64,000 nucleotides of DNA from Coptis chinensis. Taxonomy: Eukaryota; Streptophyta; Magnoliopsida; Ranunculales; Ranunculaceae. The stretch is taken from NCBI GenBank assembly GCA_015680905.1, contig CM027382.1, positions 22,169,501 through 22,233,500 on the forward strand. Reading direction: 5' to 3'. The notes under the pieces are model-generated. The model was not told the origin of the DNA, searched no databases, and worked only from the letters and a program-made list of their open reading frames with translations. Position numbers and translations under genes: made by a program. Below, piece by piece: positions 45,377-57,605 of this stretch (positions within the stretch are counted from its first letter, which is position 1; each line of letters starts with the position of its first letter).

Positions 45377-47731
45377 AATGTCTGATTCTGATGATACTCG
45401 ATCAGAGGAAGTTCGGGAGATATCATTAAGTTGCGGAGAGTATGAGGACGAAGAAGCAGTAAGTGTTGGCGTTGAGGTTGAGTTGGATGAGGAAGCTAAG
45501 GGTAGATGAGGGAAATACTCGATCTAGGTCAGAAGGTGGCGTGGCCAGTACGTCAGGTCGAGGGGAGATGTCGTCATCAAGTGATGTGCCTCTTAGAAGT
45601 GTAAATCGTCGTGCTGCAGACTCATTCCCCGAACTAAGGGCAGCGTATGGGATTAATGTCCCGGACCTGGAGATATACGAACCACGGTTGAGTGGAAAAT
45701 GTTCGTAGTGAGGATTACAACCCGCCGAATGGTGGAATAATAATCTGCGAGGGCCAACTGAGAGCGCATATGCAAATACCGTTCTCGAAACTGGTATGTG
45801 ACTTCTTGGCCCATTGTTGGAAGTCTCCTTGTCAGTTTGTTGGTAACACCTGGCGACTGTTGAAGGTGTTTGACCTGTTGAACGCGAGTGGGGCATACGA
45901 CATAGGGGTATCCGACATAGTGGAGCACTATGTGGTAAGGCGATCTGGAAATTTGAACTTTAGTTTGCAAACCATGACGACGCATTCTGCTGTGATCGAT
46001 GGTGTAAGCAATGAGGCCTGGACAAAGAGGCCATTGCTGCTAGTTGGCAACTACTGTGTGAATGGGTGTAGATTGCAAATTAGGATTTGTAACATATCCG
46101 GTGGGTAGGAATATTTTTCTGTTGTTGCTTTACTTAACGATTGACAGTTGTTCTAACTGGCCTTTGTATGGCTTTGGCTGCAGAGTTTTCTGTGAAGAAG
46201 CGAACTGATCATGGGGAGATAGAGAGGTTCGCGTGGCTAACTCGTGCAGAAAAGCAAGCGAAGTTGCCTGAAGTTGCACACTTCTTTGTGGAGAAGGGTG
46301 GGCCTGCGATCCTGGAAAAAAGGAAGGTGCAAAAAGATCGAGCTCGAGGTCAGACAAGGGAAGAAGTGATGGAGATGCAAATGAGTGACTTAATAACACG
46401 AGAAGAGAGGCAACGGGCGCATGGCGGCGCGAGGCGACCTGCTAGAGGTGGTGCCTCAGGAGCTGGAGGATCGAGCTTCCACCTTGAAGGGGGTTCGATC
46501 GATGCGCCAGTGGAGTTGGAAACGGTGCTTTTCAACCCTCGTGCAAGGAGCAGGTCGGAGAAGAGGCCGCGCGAGGCCTCTGAGCAAGACGTTGTCCGAG
46601 TTACGAAAGTGGCGCGACACGCCGCTTGGGGAGAGCTCAAGCGCAGGGGGCGGTGCTGATGGTGGCCAGGGTGGGGCTATGGTTTCTCGCCGGAGTGGGG
46701 CGCGACTTGAGCAAGTCATGGACTTGGCCACGTTTGGAGCGGGGTCTAGTGCTCCTCGACGGGGGCGTGAACCCAATCCGCTGGCGAAAACAAAAGCTCC
46801 GCGTAAAGCAAGTGGAAAGGTTGTTGCTGACGACCTAGAGGGACAATTTGTGTATCTGGACGAGCATGGGGAGCAACGATTTGTGAAGCGAAGTGATTGT
46901 AGCTTCAGATCGAGTAGGATATCGGGTTGCCTGTTAGAACAGATAGCGCTGGATGGCAACCACAAGGAGCTGGATGAGAAAGGGCTGGTTGATAATTTGA
47001 GACGAATGGAAATTGCACAATGCTTGGTATGCGTGTTTGTCTTCGTTTGATGTAACTGTTTACGTATACACACTGTTAATAAGGCTATGAACCATGTTTG
47101 TGTTTTGCAGCTGGTAAGTGGGTTTCAGAAATTGAAGGAGATTGCACAGTTCGCGGAGGCAGATAGAGAAGCGGTGGTGAAGTTGTCTGATGAGCTGAAA
47201 AATGTCCAGGAGGTCTCGAAGATGGAACGCGAGGAACTGGAAGATCTGAAGAAAGCTCATCAGGCGCTGAGTCTAGCCAAGATGTTGAAAGACATTGAAG
47301 CGGAAGAGCTGAGGCAAAAACTACAGGGAGCTGAAGAGAACATCTCGGCAGCGACCGTGGAAATTGGTAGGCTGAATGATTATACCTTGCACTGCAAGAA
47401 GGTTGCTTAGGATGCTACCAAAGCCTATGATGTGCTGGATGCAGACTTTGTTGAATTATAGGCGGACTACAACGCTTTGAAGACAGATCATGCACGCTGT
47501 ACATCTTTCATCGGGGTAGAACAGGTGTCGGGAGCAATTAGTGGCTCCGCCGCTTTCGCAGGTCATGCCGAGATTGCACTACCGCATGAACCGATGTTCT
47601 TTGCGTCGATGCGGTTGATGAGTTTAGACTTGGATGGAGTATCTGTGATGGTGATTGGGAGAGATGCTGAGATTGATGAGTCGCTCATGCTTGGAGAACT
47701 AATTATCGAGCCAAGAGATAGTGAGTTGTAA
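45377..47731 (+). pseudogene. Opposite-strand accessory ORF of the 13.4-kb element, PF04195-like domain plus coiled coil
   Basis: Plus-strand pieces form a gene-like order. An acidic N-terminus starts at 45377 (MSDSDDTRSEEV), followed by a shift. A conserved segment at 45692-45960 has GQLRAHMQIPFSKLVCDFL, GNTWRLLKVFDLLNASG and YDIGVSDIVEHYVVRR, resembling the PF04195 putative gypsy-type domain. An Arg/Gly/Ser-rich linker (46300-46800) leads to VYLDEHGEQRFVKRSD. A GT-AG intron (47024-47110) precedes a long coiled coil (KLSDELKNVQEVSKMEREELEDLKKA). The end is EPRDSEL at 47731. Stops and frameshifts occur near 45508, 45708, 46660, 47410 and 47460. It is the same type of gene as 35245-37518, in the same antisense position. 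Its role is unknown. Confidence 0.72.
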
Positions 47732-48554
47732 ATTTGTTGTGTAATGCTGTCAGCTTATAAGTTGTGATACAATAGAGCTGGTTTCCTGGGGTAACCTGGG
47801 CAGTTCGTTTTTTCATTTGTATGTGCCAGCACTGTGAGTGATCTGGTACCCCGTTCTGTTTTGGGGCATTCCTGTGAAGACGAATATTGTTTAGTCGGGT
47901 TGGATTTCCTGAGTAGTCTCAGCAACCCGGCTATCGTACTATGGTTCCAACGTGCTAGTACAGGTCGTTGTTTCGCGTGTATGTCATGCTTGTTGTTTGT
48001 TCCCGTATTATGTGTGAATCGCTTGCTTGACCATTGTTGTGTCTGTGTATAACAAAGCATAGCAAGTGCATTGCAGTGACCACTTCCCTGCCCATGACTG
48101 GTAAAGCATGAGCGTCTTGTTGTTAAATGGCTTGCAGCTGTAAGGTGTTGTTCGTAACGAGGTCACCAAGTCGCTGGACCTTGGTTCGTGAAAGAGGTCG
48201 AATCGTGTTGTGTTTAGTGCCGCTAACGCCAATGTTCCCTCGCGTGCGTGACACGTGGAGGGAGACGAGCGGTTCTAGGAACATAATGATGGCGGGTAGA
48301 TGGCGTTTGGCGTCTCAAGGTAATTATGAGGCACTTAGGAAAAGACGTTTCCTATTGCATAAAACTGCTCATCGAATACCGACAAAGTATTTGCTCGTCT
48401 TCTTGCCGAAGCTTAAGTCTGTCTTCTCGCTTTGCTCTTTTGCTGTGCATCACCATCGTTGCTGCTCGTTCAGGTACGTTCATTCTCCTCGGAGAGTGTT
48501 ATTTCATCGAGAAGAGTTTGGAATAAACTGTAGCTCATGTGACAGTACCTTTGT
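47732..48554. other. Spacer in the 3' region of the 13.4-kb element
   Basis: This follows the accessory ORF. It includes a stretch (47760-47945) whose agctggtttcctgggg.aacc and gttggatttcctgagtagt patterns recur near 49650-49790. No separate gene is recognised. Confidence 0.45.
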
Positions 48555-49870
48555 TTGCTAGGTTTTATTATGGCAAGGTGTTGTCCATTCATGAGGGGAG
48601 AAGAAAGCAGAAGAGAAAGGTCTCCTCTGATAATGGAGAGGATGGAATTTGAACCTCACGTGCATGGTGATCAAGGGAAGAGGAAAGCTACTGCTGTAGA
48701 GGCTAAGGGTCATAAACGACCTAGGAAAATTTGGACGATCCAACCGGGCGGCATTGTGTTTTAGGTCGCCACGGTGGTGGCGACAGCGAATCGATCGTCC
48801 ATTGCGGAGTGTAGCGACTGAGGCAAAGGTCGCCCGATCCGGTAGTGAGTTAGCCCCCGTATTTGTGGTGATGTGGGGAGCGAATTCTACTTCATGGGGA
48901 AGACGGGGAAGAAGCGTATGGTGAAACGCCGATCGGTTGTAGCTTCCACTTTCATAGCCCATAGCGACGGCGTTCTGAAGGGATCGTATTGGATGGTGAT
49001 AAGGCAGAGGTGAAAGATGAGGACATGGAGACGTTGCTGGGGACAATGGATATGGCCGCTTGTTTGGTAAGTTCAAGACACACTAGATTGTTATGTCGGT
49101 TACCCAGGTAAACTGACTCTTTGAGTTTGGTCGTGCAGTTTCTTGCAGGATATGATAAGTTGAAAGAAGTTGTTCAAAACACCGAGACTGATGATAACCC
49201 TCACGTCGAGCTAGGGTGTATGCGAGTTGCGTGGGGGGCTGACAAGAGAAAGCTGGAAGGGATGACTACCAAGTACCAGAACGTTATGGCTGAGAACGTG
49301 TTGTTGTTGACGGATGACGTGAACTAGAAAGGGAATTAGTTTGTGGTATTTGCTTATGCTAAGAAATGCGGAAGTGTGGCCGCATAAAGCCAAGAAGTCG
49401 TACACGAAGCTGTATAAACTACGTTGCTCACGGATGAGAAGTATGACGCCTTGAAGAAAGCTACTATAGGCGATGAACAAGGGGGGGAATGCGCGTGTGA
49501 TCTTTGAGATCGCCCGCATACCGCCCGACCGGTAGCAAACACCGGAAGATAAGCATGTCGTCACTGAGATTTGATGATGCGATCTACTTTGGTCTCTGTT
49601 AGCCAGAAATTGTAAGTGCTGTTTACATTTTCCTCTCTTATATGAGAGTTAACAATAGAGCTATGTCTTCAGGCTTGCCTGAGCAGTTCGCCTTTTTTAT
49701 TCAGAGAACTGGTTTCCACGAAAGTGGCAGTTCGATAGTTTGTTAATTTTTTTAATGAACACCGACTTGGATTTTCTGGGTAATCCCAGCAGGTCGTGTA
49801 TGTAGTTGTTGTGACGAGTGGTCATATAATGTTATTGGTTATATTCTGCATGCATGTTGCCGTGAACTTG
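48555..49870 (+). repeat. Diverged partial duplicate of the accessory-ORF 3' half
   Basis: A second, decayed version of 46600-47950 follows in the same orientation. It has a His/Lys-rich region near 48640-48730, a cag acceptor-like site and then FLAGYDKLKEVVQNTETDD (49139-49200), which parallels LVSGFQKLKEIAQFAEAD at 47111. Its downstream flank repeats the caatagagct, gagcagttcg and ttggattt motifs of the first copy. Frames are broken throughout. It suggests tandem duplication within the element. Confidence 0.6.
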
Positions 49871-49915
49871 TGTGTAACTAGCGTTCTGCTTATGATTCTA
49901 GAAACATGCATCCTG

Positions 49916-51140
49916 CCGTTTAGTCGACCTTAGTAACATAGGTCCTCGACGTGACAGGAATGGAAGAGGCTATGTAGCCTGTGAGCTCCAGAGAGCGTTC
50001 TCGTTTAGTCGATCCTAGGAATATAGGTCTTCGACGTGACAAGAGTTGGAGAGGCTATGTAGCCTGTGAGCTCCAGAGAGCTGTCTGCTCGCGGAGAGCG
50101 TTCTCGTGTAGTCGATCCTAGAAATATAGGTCCTCGACGTGACAAGAGTTGGAGAGGCTATGTAGCCTGTGAGCTCCAGAGAGCGGTCTGCTAGCGGAGA
50201 GCGTTCTCGTATAGTCGATCCTAGAAATATAGGTCCTCAACGTGACAAGAGTTGGAGAGGCTATGTAGCCTGTGAGCTCCAGAGAGCTGTCTGCTGCGGA
50301 GAGCATTCTCATGTAGTCGATCCTAGAAATATAGGTCCTCGACGTGACAAGAGTTGGAGAGGCTATATGTACCTGTGAGCTCGAGAGAGTCATGCGCTTT
50401 CGCGGAGCGTTCTCGTGTAGTCGATCCTAGAAATATAGGTCCTCGACGTGACAAGAGTTGGAGAGGCTATGTAGCCTGTGAGCTCCAGAGAGCTGTCTGC
50501 TCGCGGAGAGCGTTCTCGTGTAGTCGATCCTAGAAATATAGGTCCTCGACGTGACAAGAGTTGGAGAGGCTATGTAGCCTGTGAGCTCCAGAGAGCTGTC
50601 TGCTCGCGGAAAGCATTCTCGTGTAGTCGATCCTAGAAATATAGGTCCTCGACGTGACAAGAGTTGGAGAGGCTATGTAGCCTGTGAGCTCTCGAGAGTC
50701 ATGCGCTTTCGGGGAGAGCGTTCTCGTGTAGTCGATCCTAGAAATATAGGTCCTCGACGTGACAAGAGTTGGAGAGGCTATGTAGCCTGTGAGCTCCAGA
50801 GAGCTGTATGCGCGCGGGAAGCGTTCTCGTGTAGTCGATCCTAGAAATATAGGTCCTCGACGTGACAAGAGTTGGAGAGGTTATGTAGCCTGTGAGCTCC
50901 AGAGAACTGTCTGCTCGCGGAGAGCATTCTCGTGTAGTCAATCCTAGAAATATAGGTCCTCGACGTGACAAGAGTTGGAGAGGCTATGTAGCCTGTGAGC
51001 TCCAGAGCGGCGTGATGCGCTTTCGGAGAAGCGTTCTCGTGTAGTCGATCCTAGAAATATAGGTCCTCGACGTGACAAGAGTTGGAGAGGCTATGTAGCA
51101 TGTGAGCTCCGAGAGGCATGCGCGCTACGGAGAAGTGTTT
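49916..51140 (+). repeat. Satellite-like tandem array, 103-bp monomer, 12 copies
   Basis: The landmark ggtcctcgacgtgaca, with small variants, occurs at 49941, 50026, 50129, 50232, 50334, 50438, 50541, 50644, 50749, 50852, 50955 and 51062. The first step is 85 bp and the rest are 102-107 bp. Each monomer also carries ttggagaggctatgtagcct, gtgagctc and gttctcgtgtagtcgatcct. A variant linker with catgcgctttcgg follows the copies at 50334, 50644 and 50955, giving a three-monomer period of about 309 bp. Arrays of this kind in the 3' region of Tat-lineage elements are known to seed genomic satellites. Confidence 0.94.
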
Positions 51141-51331
51141 CGGTGTCTGAAAGCGTATGACGCGTTAAGCGTATGAGAGCGAGGGAAGGAGATTGGTCGT
51201 GGGTCGGATGCGAGCTGGAGGACATTTGGATGCCAGTAAATGGAATAGCTTATACTTAGGTGACATAAAAATTAAGCTGAAACTTATAATGCTTTTTAAA
51301 AAAAAAAATAGAATAGACAACAACACAGGGT

Positions 51332-54300
51332 TTATTGATAAAAACGTTTTAGCAGATAAGTATTCCATGGGCGAGGTAACGATTTTCCTTCTTGAGTCTT
51401 TATCCAGTACGCTCCGTTGCCCACAACACGTTCTACGATGTACGGACCTTCCCAATTAGGGGCTAGTTTGGAATCGTCTTGCGTCTTCTTGAGCACCAGA
51501 TCGCCAGGCTGGAATGATCGAGGATGCACTCATTTATTGTAGGAGTTCTTCAGGGTTTGTTGATAAGAGGCGACTCTGATGGTAGCTAAGTCACGCCGTT
51601 CTTCGAGCAAATCGACCTCTCGTGCTAGGACAGAATCATTGTGTCCGGTTTCCACGAGCTCGGACCGAGTCGTAGTGACTGTCAGCTCGGTGGGAATGAC
51701 AGCTTCTGTGCCATAACACAAGGAGAATGGAGATTAGCGATCTTGGACCCGGTTGTGGTGCGATGAGCCCACAAGATGTTCTCCAACTGGTTCGGCCATT
51801 GACTCTTGTTCTTTTCAATCTTTTTCTTAAAATTTTCTAAGATGGCCTTGTTGCTGGCTTCCGCTTGACCATTACTCTGAGCGTACTGTGGAGTAGAAAA
51901 TGCATGAACTATCTTCCATTTTGCGAGAAATTCTTTAACGGTTCAGCCTTTAAATTGGGGTCCATTGTCCATGATGAGTGTATGTGGCAACCCAAATCTG
52001 GTGATGATATAAGTCCAGATGAAATTGCGGACATGCGATTCTTTGTCATGTGCTAAAGGAATGGCCTCGACCCACTTGGTGAAATAGTCAGTTGCCGCTA
52101 AGACGAACCGAAAACCAGTGCTTTTCTGGGGGACGAATGGTCCCATAATGTCCATGCCCCACATGTGAAATGGCCATGGGCTTGCTATATTGATCATTTC
52201 AGCGTCTGAGCTGAATGATGTTAATGGCGAATGTTTGACATTTTAAGTACGCGAGAAGCATTATGCTTTGGCATCGGGTCTGCATCTGAGGCAAGAAGTA
52301 GCCTTGGGAAATTGCCTTGTGGGCTAAAGAACGACCTCCGGCATGGTTTCCACATTCTCCCTCATGGATTTCGGCAAATATCAATTGTCCCTGCTCTGGA
52401 GTAATACATCGCAAGTGCGGTCCACCAGCAGATTTTCTAAACAACTTATCATGTAACACGTAATAACGACGCACTTGATATTGGATTTGCCTGGCTCTGG
52501 CACGCTCTACAGGGAGCATTCCCTGTTGGATGTAGTCCATGAGGGGTTGCATCCAAGTCTGGCGCATCTGATCGGCGGAGAGAGGGAACATATCGGCTAT
52601 AACTAGGGTATGTTCGACCTGGTATGCAGGTCGATCGACTACCTCAATTAGGAGTTGTCGTGGAGCATAACTCGGTGTTTGAGTGGCTAGGTAAGCTAGG
52701 CTGTCTGCGTGACGGTTCTCATCTCGCAAAAAATGGTGTATGGTAGCTTTCTTAAAAGAAGGCAACAAATGATGAACGACCTGAAGATACTTCGAAAGGT
52801 TACCTTCCTGGGTAGTGTACTCCTTAGCAATCTGGCGAACGACCAGTTGCGAGTCACTAAAGACTTGGAGCTCTTGCACACTGAGTTGTAGTGCCATACG
52901 AAGGCCCATGATCATCGCTTCGTATTCTGCCTCGTTGTTGGAAGATGCGAAGTCGAGTCGAACTGATTTTTCAACCATAACTCCTTCGGGAGACACTAAG
53001 ACGACCCCGATGCCACTCCCTCCGGGGTTGCTAGAGCCATCTACAAAGAGAGACCAGATTGATTTGACATGCTCTTTGACAACAGCAAGCTCCATGTCGG
53101 CTTCCCAGTGTGGGTCCTTAACAGGAAAATCGGCGAGGAAATCGGCGACGACTTGACCTTTCTGAGAGATGCGAGGTACAAACTCCATGTGGTGTTCACC
53201 GAGCTCCTCGGCTCATATGGCCATACGAGTAGTTTTGTTTTCTTTGTGGAGGAGTTTCTTCAGTGGAAGGTCGGTCAGTACGTTGATCGGATGGGCTTGA
53301 AAGTACGGCCGAAATTTCCTTGCCGAATACACCAAAGCAAGTACGGCTCGTTCAAGGAAAGAATAATTCTTCTCAGCTGGCGTGACCGTCTTACTTGTGA
53401 AGTAGATCGGCTTTTCTGAGTTGTTCTCCTGTTTGAAGAGAACGGAGCTGATTGCGAAATCGATCTTGCGGGTAGAGCCCGGTGTCTCTCCATCTACCGG
53501 GTGTGGCTAAAACGGGAGGCGTGGTGAGGTATTCTTTGAGAGTGACGAATGCGTGATGGCATTGATCGTTCCATGAGAACTGCTCGCCTTTCTTGAGGAG
53601 TTGTAGGAACGGACTACACTTGTCTGACGCCCTGGATATGAATTGATTAAGTGCAACTACCATACGACAACGTATTCAGACCGCTTCTTTGCGTGGGTGG
53701 GGCATGTCTAAGAACGCTCTGATTTGGTCTGGATTCGCTCCGATCCCACGCTGTGACACCTGATATCCGAGGAATTTACCAGAGGACACTCCAAAGAGGC
53801 ATTTCTCGGGTTCAACTTCATTCGAAAGTCGCGCTTAACCGGAGAACGCTTGCTCAAGGTGAGTAATATGGTCGACTGCTTTTCTGCTCTTGACGACCAT
53901 GTCGTCGATGTAAACCTCCATGGTCTCTCCTAACATGTCCTGGAACATGTCAGTTACGAGACGCTGATATGTCGCTCCGGCATTTTTAAGGCCAAACGGG
54001 AGGATGTTATAACAATAAATTCCTTGTTCAGTAATGAACGAGGTCTTCTCTTGATCTTCCTCCGCGAGTAGGATTTGATTGTATCCGCTGTACGCATCCA
54101 TAAAGGAAAGAAGTTCATGGCCACAAGTCTGGTCGACAAGTCGGTAAATGCGTGGCAGGGGAAAACTATCTTTCGGTGTTTCATGATTGACATTCATGAA
54201 ATCGACGCAGAGACGATCTGTGCCATTCTTTTTGGGGACCGCCACGATGTTAGCGACCCAATCGGGGTATTCCACCTTTCTGATGAAACCGACTTGCTTG

Positions 54301-55760
54301 AGTTTGTCGACTTCGTCATTAATGGATTTCTGAAAGCGCAGAGATAACCGGCGAGATCGCTGGCGAACTGGCTTAGCATTAGGGTTCACATTTAATCGAT
54401 GACAGGCTACACTAGGGTCTATACCAGGCACATCGATATACGACCAGGCGAAAACATCTTTATTCATAGCCAGAAAGTTTACAAGTTGGGCCTTGAGTGT
54501 AGGGTCAAGGTTAGCCCCTACATATACAAACTTAGGGTCATTATCAGTTCCTAAGTTGACCCGCTCTCTGTCGACCTGTTGGGGTGCTGGCCTGGGTGGC
54601 GACGCTTCTTCTCGTGGAGTCACCGCAACGTCTTGAGGGGGAGTGCATATATTCACCTGGACTGGATCGGCAACTGTGGTGACGAGAACAGGAACTGGAA
54701 TGGCTTCTGTGGGCATACTAAGAGGAGCTGGAGTAACTGTCGGCAGGAAGACTTGAGGTGTAATACGTGTCTGTGAATCCATTGGAGCGGCAACGGCTGA
54801 ATTGACTTCTGGAGTGTAAGTGGACGACTTCCTCTTCTTACTGGAGCCCCGAGCGTGCTGCTTGGATATGTTGACTCTGACCTCTGCAACCAGGTCTTTG
54901 GCCATGGTATAATTGATGGGTTCGCTACTTGTGTGGACTGGTGTACTGTCGGTCTTTCCGGCTGACAAGATTTGGTTACAATGATATGCTTCTAGTTGAT
55001 TGCTTCTCAGCTCCATCAATCCTCTGGGGCCCGGGAAACGGAGAACTTGATGCAACGTCGAAGGTACAGCTTGCATTTGGTGGATCCATCGTTGTCCTAA
55101 TATGGCATTATAGGGCGATTGGATGTCCAGGACGCTGAAGCGCGTATTGCAGCTAACTTTGTCCTCTTTAGAACCCACTGAGACTGGAATGATGATATCA
55201 CCGACTGGGTCGGCTCTGGAACCATTGAAACCATAAAGAGGGGCAATCGGGTCTATCAGAACTGACTTGGGTAACCTCATTTCTTGAAGAGTGTGATAAA
55301 ATAAAATATCGCAGGAACTCCCCGGGTCGATCAAGACACGCTTCACTGTCCAGTTGCTAATCTTGACGTGGACGACTAGTGCATCATTGTGAGGAAGGCA
55401 GACCTTGTTGAGGTCGGCCTCTGTAAAAATGATATCTCCTGAATGGCGGCCTGAGCGACACGGAGCATGTTCTGCTTGGGAAGTAAAGTGATATACTTCG
55501 TGAAGAGCGCCAACATGACGTCTTTTCTCTCTTGATGAGGTAACTGAATCATCAGGGAAAGTAATCATGTTAATTGTGCGAGTATTGTCCCAATCTGAGG
55601 AGTGTTGTCTGCGCTCGTGACGAGAACGCTCTTGGGGACGTCCTCTACGGTGGGGACAAACTTGGAAGTCTTGATGATGACGGGAAGGGGGAGAGCGACT
55701 GCGCACTCGGCGAGGTGGAGATCGGCTGTGCACACGGCGAGCCATGAGCTTATGACGCAA
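51332..55760 (-). pseudogene. pol of the 13.4-kb element (protease, RT, two RNase H, integrase), broken
   Basis: The largest open piece, 55760-53835 (641 codons), holds an Arg/Ser-rich start, the protease with LIDPGSSCDILF, and RT with NKDVFAWSYIDVPGID, RLCVDFMNVNHETPKD, LPFGLKNAGATYQR and the catalytic YIDDMVVKS near 53890. It stops at the end of RT. The first RNase H (53800-53200) is frame-broken. The second (53188-52700) reads SLFVDGSSNPGGSGIG and NNEAEYEAMIMGLRMAL. The integrase zinc finger (HEGECGNHAGG) lies near 52370, with the later Cys pair partly lost. The core (52197-51943) reads LAATDYFTKWVEAI and LIMDNGPQFKG, and the chromodomain-less tail (PGDLVLKK..APNWEGPY) ends near 51332. The protease has DPGSS in place of the usual DSGSS or DTGSS. 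Confidence 0.9.
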
Positions 55761-55769
55761 ATCACCGTC

Positions 55770-56913
55770 AGGAATGTTGGTGTACTATTTAATGTGACCA
55801 GCTTCGACAAGGTCTTGAAGATAGTGCTTAAGCCCCCAGCACGCATTCGTGTCATGACATTTGGCTCTGTGGAAGGCGCAATATGGTTTGTCAGGTCGAT
55901 CTGGCCGGTCGCTTCCGCGTCGGGCTGGTCACGAGGTTCGTCAGATCTTGTCAAGGATGTAACTAGGAGAGCGAGTCAAGACAGCAAATTCTCTGTTGTT
56001 ATCTTGGCGGGTCCCCGCCTTAGGTGCCAGCTGACACTGGTCATTTGTTTTAGTCTGTAGTATGATTAGAGATCGCTGCTACCTCCTGGTTCTCGGCTAA
56101 ACCACTGGACTTCAAAGTTTCTTGCAACTTGATATACTTGTCAACACGGGCGTACAGTTCGGATAGCGTTTCCGGGCGTTCCTTCATGAGCGATCTGGAG
56201 AGGTCGGTATTACGCACTTGACAAGCATTAGAAAATGCGAGTGGCAAAAGACTCTTTCGATCCGCTTTCCATACCAACAAGATTGACCTTGAACCGTCCT
56301 AAGAATTGGCGAATGGTTTCATCTTCGAATGATAACTGGAACAGCTAATTGAGATCTGCCTTCTTACGTCTGTTATGCACGTATTGGCTAGCAAATAGGT
56401 CAGTAAGCTGCTCAAAAGTTTTAATAGAATCGGGTTCGAGAGAAAAACCAATCAAGTCGCCATCTTGAGACCGGGCGGAAATAATCGGCGGTGAAGATAA
56501 TCATACTCAGAAGAACTGTAGAGGGCCAAACTCTGAATGTATCGAGCCACGTGTTGACCGGGATAGGTGCTGCCATCATACATGGGGAAACGTGGCTGGA
56601 TAAAATCTTGAGGAGATGATTTTTCGAGAACGTCGGCGATGAAGCGAGGCCAGCGGTATGTCTTGAGCATTTTTTGAACAATTTGGGTTGCGTCTTTTCT
56701 GACTACACTTTGACCTATCCTATGTGACAATTTGTTAATCTGCTGATTAACCTCGTTGATGCCATTTTCAGCAACATTACCGACTGGTTGCTGTTGATAA
56801 GCGTCGACTTGGGCCCTTAAAGTAGCATTTTCTTGCCTGAGCAAGGAAATGCTTTCATTTGTGACACCCAGTTGTTCTGCAAGGTGTTGAACCTGAGCTT
56901 CGAGGCTGACCAT
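55770..56913 (-). pseudogene. gag of the 13.4-kb element, frame-broken
   Basis: From a start at 56913 the frame reads MVSLEAQVQHLAEQLG, a heptad-type coiled coil (SISLLRQENATLRAQVDAY). The capsid start follows (FIQPRFPMYDGSTYPGQHVARYIQ), stopping near 56450. A further capsid piece at 56280-56050 has ERPETLSELYARVDKYIKLQE. A zinc-knuckle-like YCAFHRAKCHDTNACWGLK can be read near 55880, in a frame different from its neighbours. At least three frame breaks are present. Its place just after the PBS and the pattern of motifs identify it as gag. Confidence 0.83.
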
Positions 56914-56977
56914 GCTTTGTGGGTTGAGAATTGGAGAATTTGTAGTTAGGGTAACGTGATTTCTCAAGTAATCGAAA

Positions 56978-56993
56978 CCACAGATGACGCCAA
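56978..56993 (-). promoter_or_regulatory. Primer-binding site of the 13.4-kb element
   Basis: On the minus strand ttggcgtcatctgtgg directly follows the 5' LTR. It is close to the PBS of the 10.1-kb element, tttggcgctgtctgtgggg. Confidence 0.75.
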
Positions 56994-57605
56994 TGTAAAG
57001 GAGCGTTTTGGTTTTCCTTAGTGTTTGCGATGGGAGAGGGAAGAGGGTTGAGATTTTCTGGGTGGACCGAGTTCGCTTGTGAGCGAGCTGCCTACATATC
57101 ATCTTTTTTGGTATTTTCTCCTTTCCGGGAGAGAGGAATCAGGTCCGATGTAGTTCAAATAGGTGGTATTTATAGGCTTAAGGAAATGTCAATCCGGGGG
57201 ACACGTGTGTCTCTTACGCACGTGTAAGGTGGAGATCGTGAATGAGTGTTGGGCTGGTTATATTATTAGTCATGTGCTGATTGGGGGTTAGCGCGGTTGC
57301 CCCTATTTCCCGGTGGTGGGAAGTACAAGTAAGATTTTGGTAATGATTACCCCAGGTGGTGATCCTATCCGAGGCGTTCTGTCTCTGGTCATACGTTCGT
57401 ACCGTGACATCTTTGTTCGTACCACCTACCTGAAAGGAGCTGCTCATAGATCGGTTTTATAGGTCGATGTCTTGAGTTCGCTTATGCTGCGCGCATGTGT
57501 GTTCACAAAAGAGCTGCTCACAGGTCGGTCTTGGAGGTCGATGTCCTGAATTCGCTTATGCTCCACGCGTGCCTGATAATTTTATGAGGATATCACTCCC
57601 CTACA
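56994..57605 (-). repeat. 5' LTR of the 13.4-kb element
   Basis: 612 bp, partner of 44232-44844. It should carry the element promoter reading toward lower coordinates. Confidence 0.95.

Larger units (their letters stand above)
44232..57605 (-). mobile_element. Ty3/gypsy LTR retrotransposon of Tat-like organisation, 13.4 kb, in MIOX
   Basis: Read on the minus strand. The LTRs at 56994-57605 (5') and 44232-44844 (3') start TG and end CA. The flanking 5-bp repeats are ttgtc (44227-44231) and ttatc (57606-57610), which fit a TSD with one later G-to-A change. Order in element sense is PBS, gag, protease and RT, RNase H, second RNase H, integrase (ending near 51332), a 103-bp tandem array, an opposite-strand accessory ORF, purine tract and 3' LTR. 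The LTRs show about 14 substitutions plus one 1-bp gap over 612 bp (13 are transitions), so this insertion is younger than the 10.1-kb element. Its ORFs are broken all the same. Confidence 0.93.

Noticed and set aside
45426-47073. Minus-strand frames of 90-205 codons opposite the accessory ORF in the 13.4-kb element
   Set aside because: Shadow translations of the GC-rich linker and domain region, with compositions typical of antisense reading (Ser/Pro/Arg-rich) and no motifs.
50118-50971. Series of 70-110-codon open frames on both strands with repeated peptides
   Set aside because: They are translations of the 103-bp tandem array. The period is not a multiple of three, so each frame breaks within three to four monomers.
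49916-51140. CRISPR-like array of regularly spaced repeats
   Set aside because: There are no unique spacers. The whole 103-bp unit is repeated, and the array lies in a plant retrotransposon.
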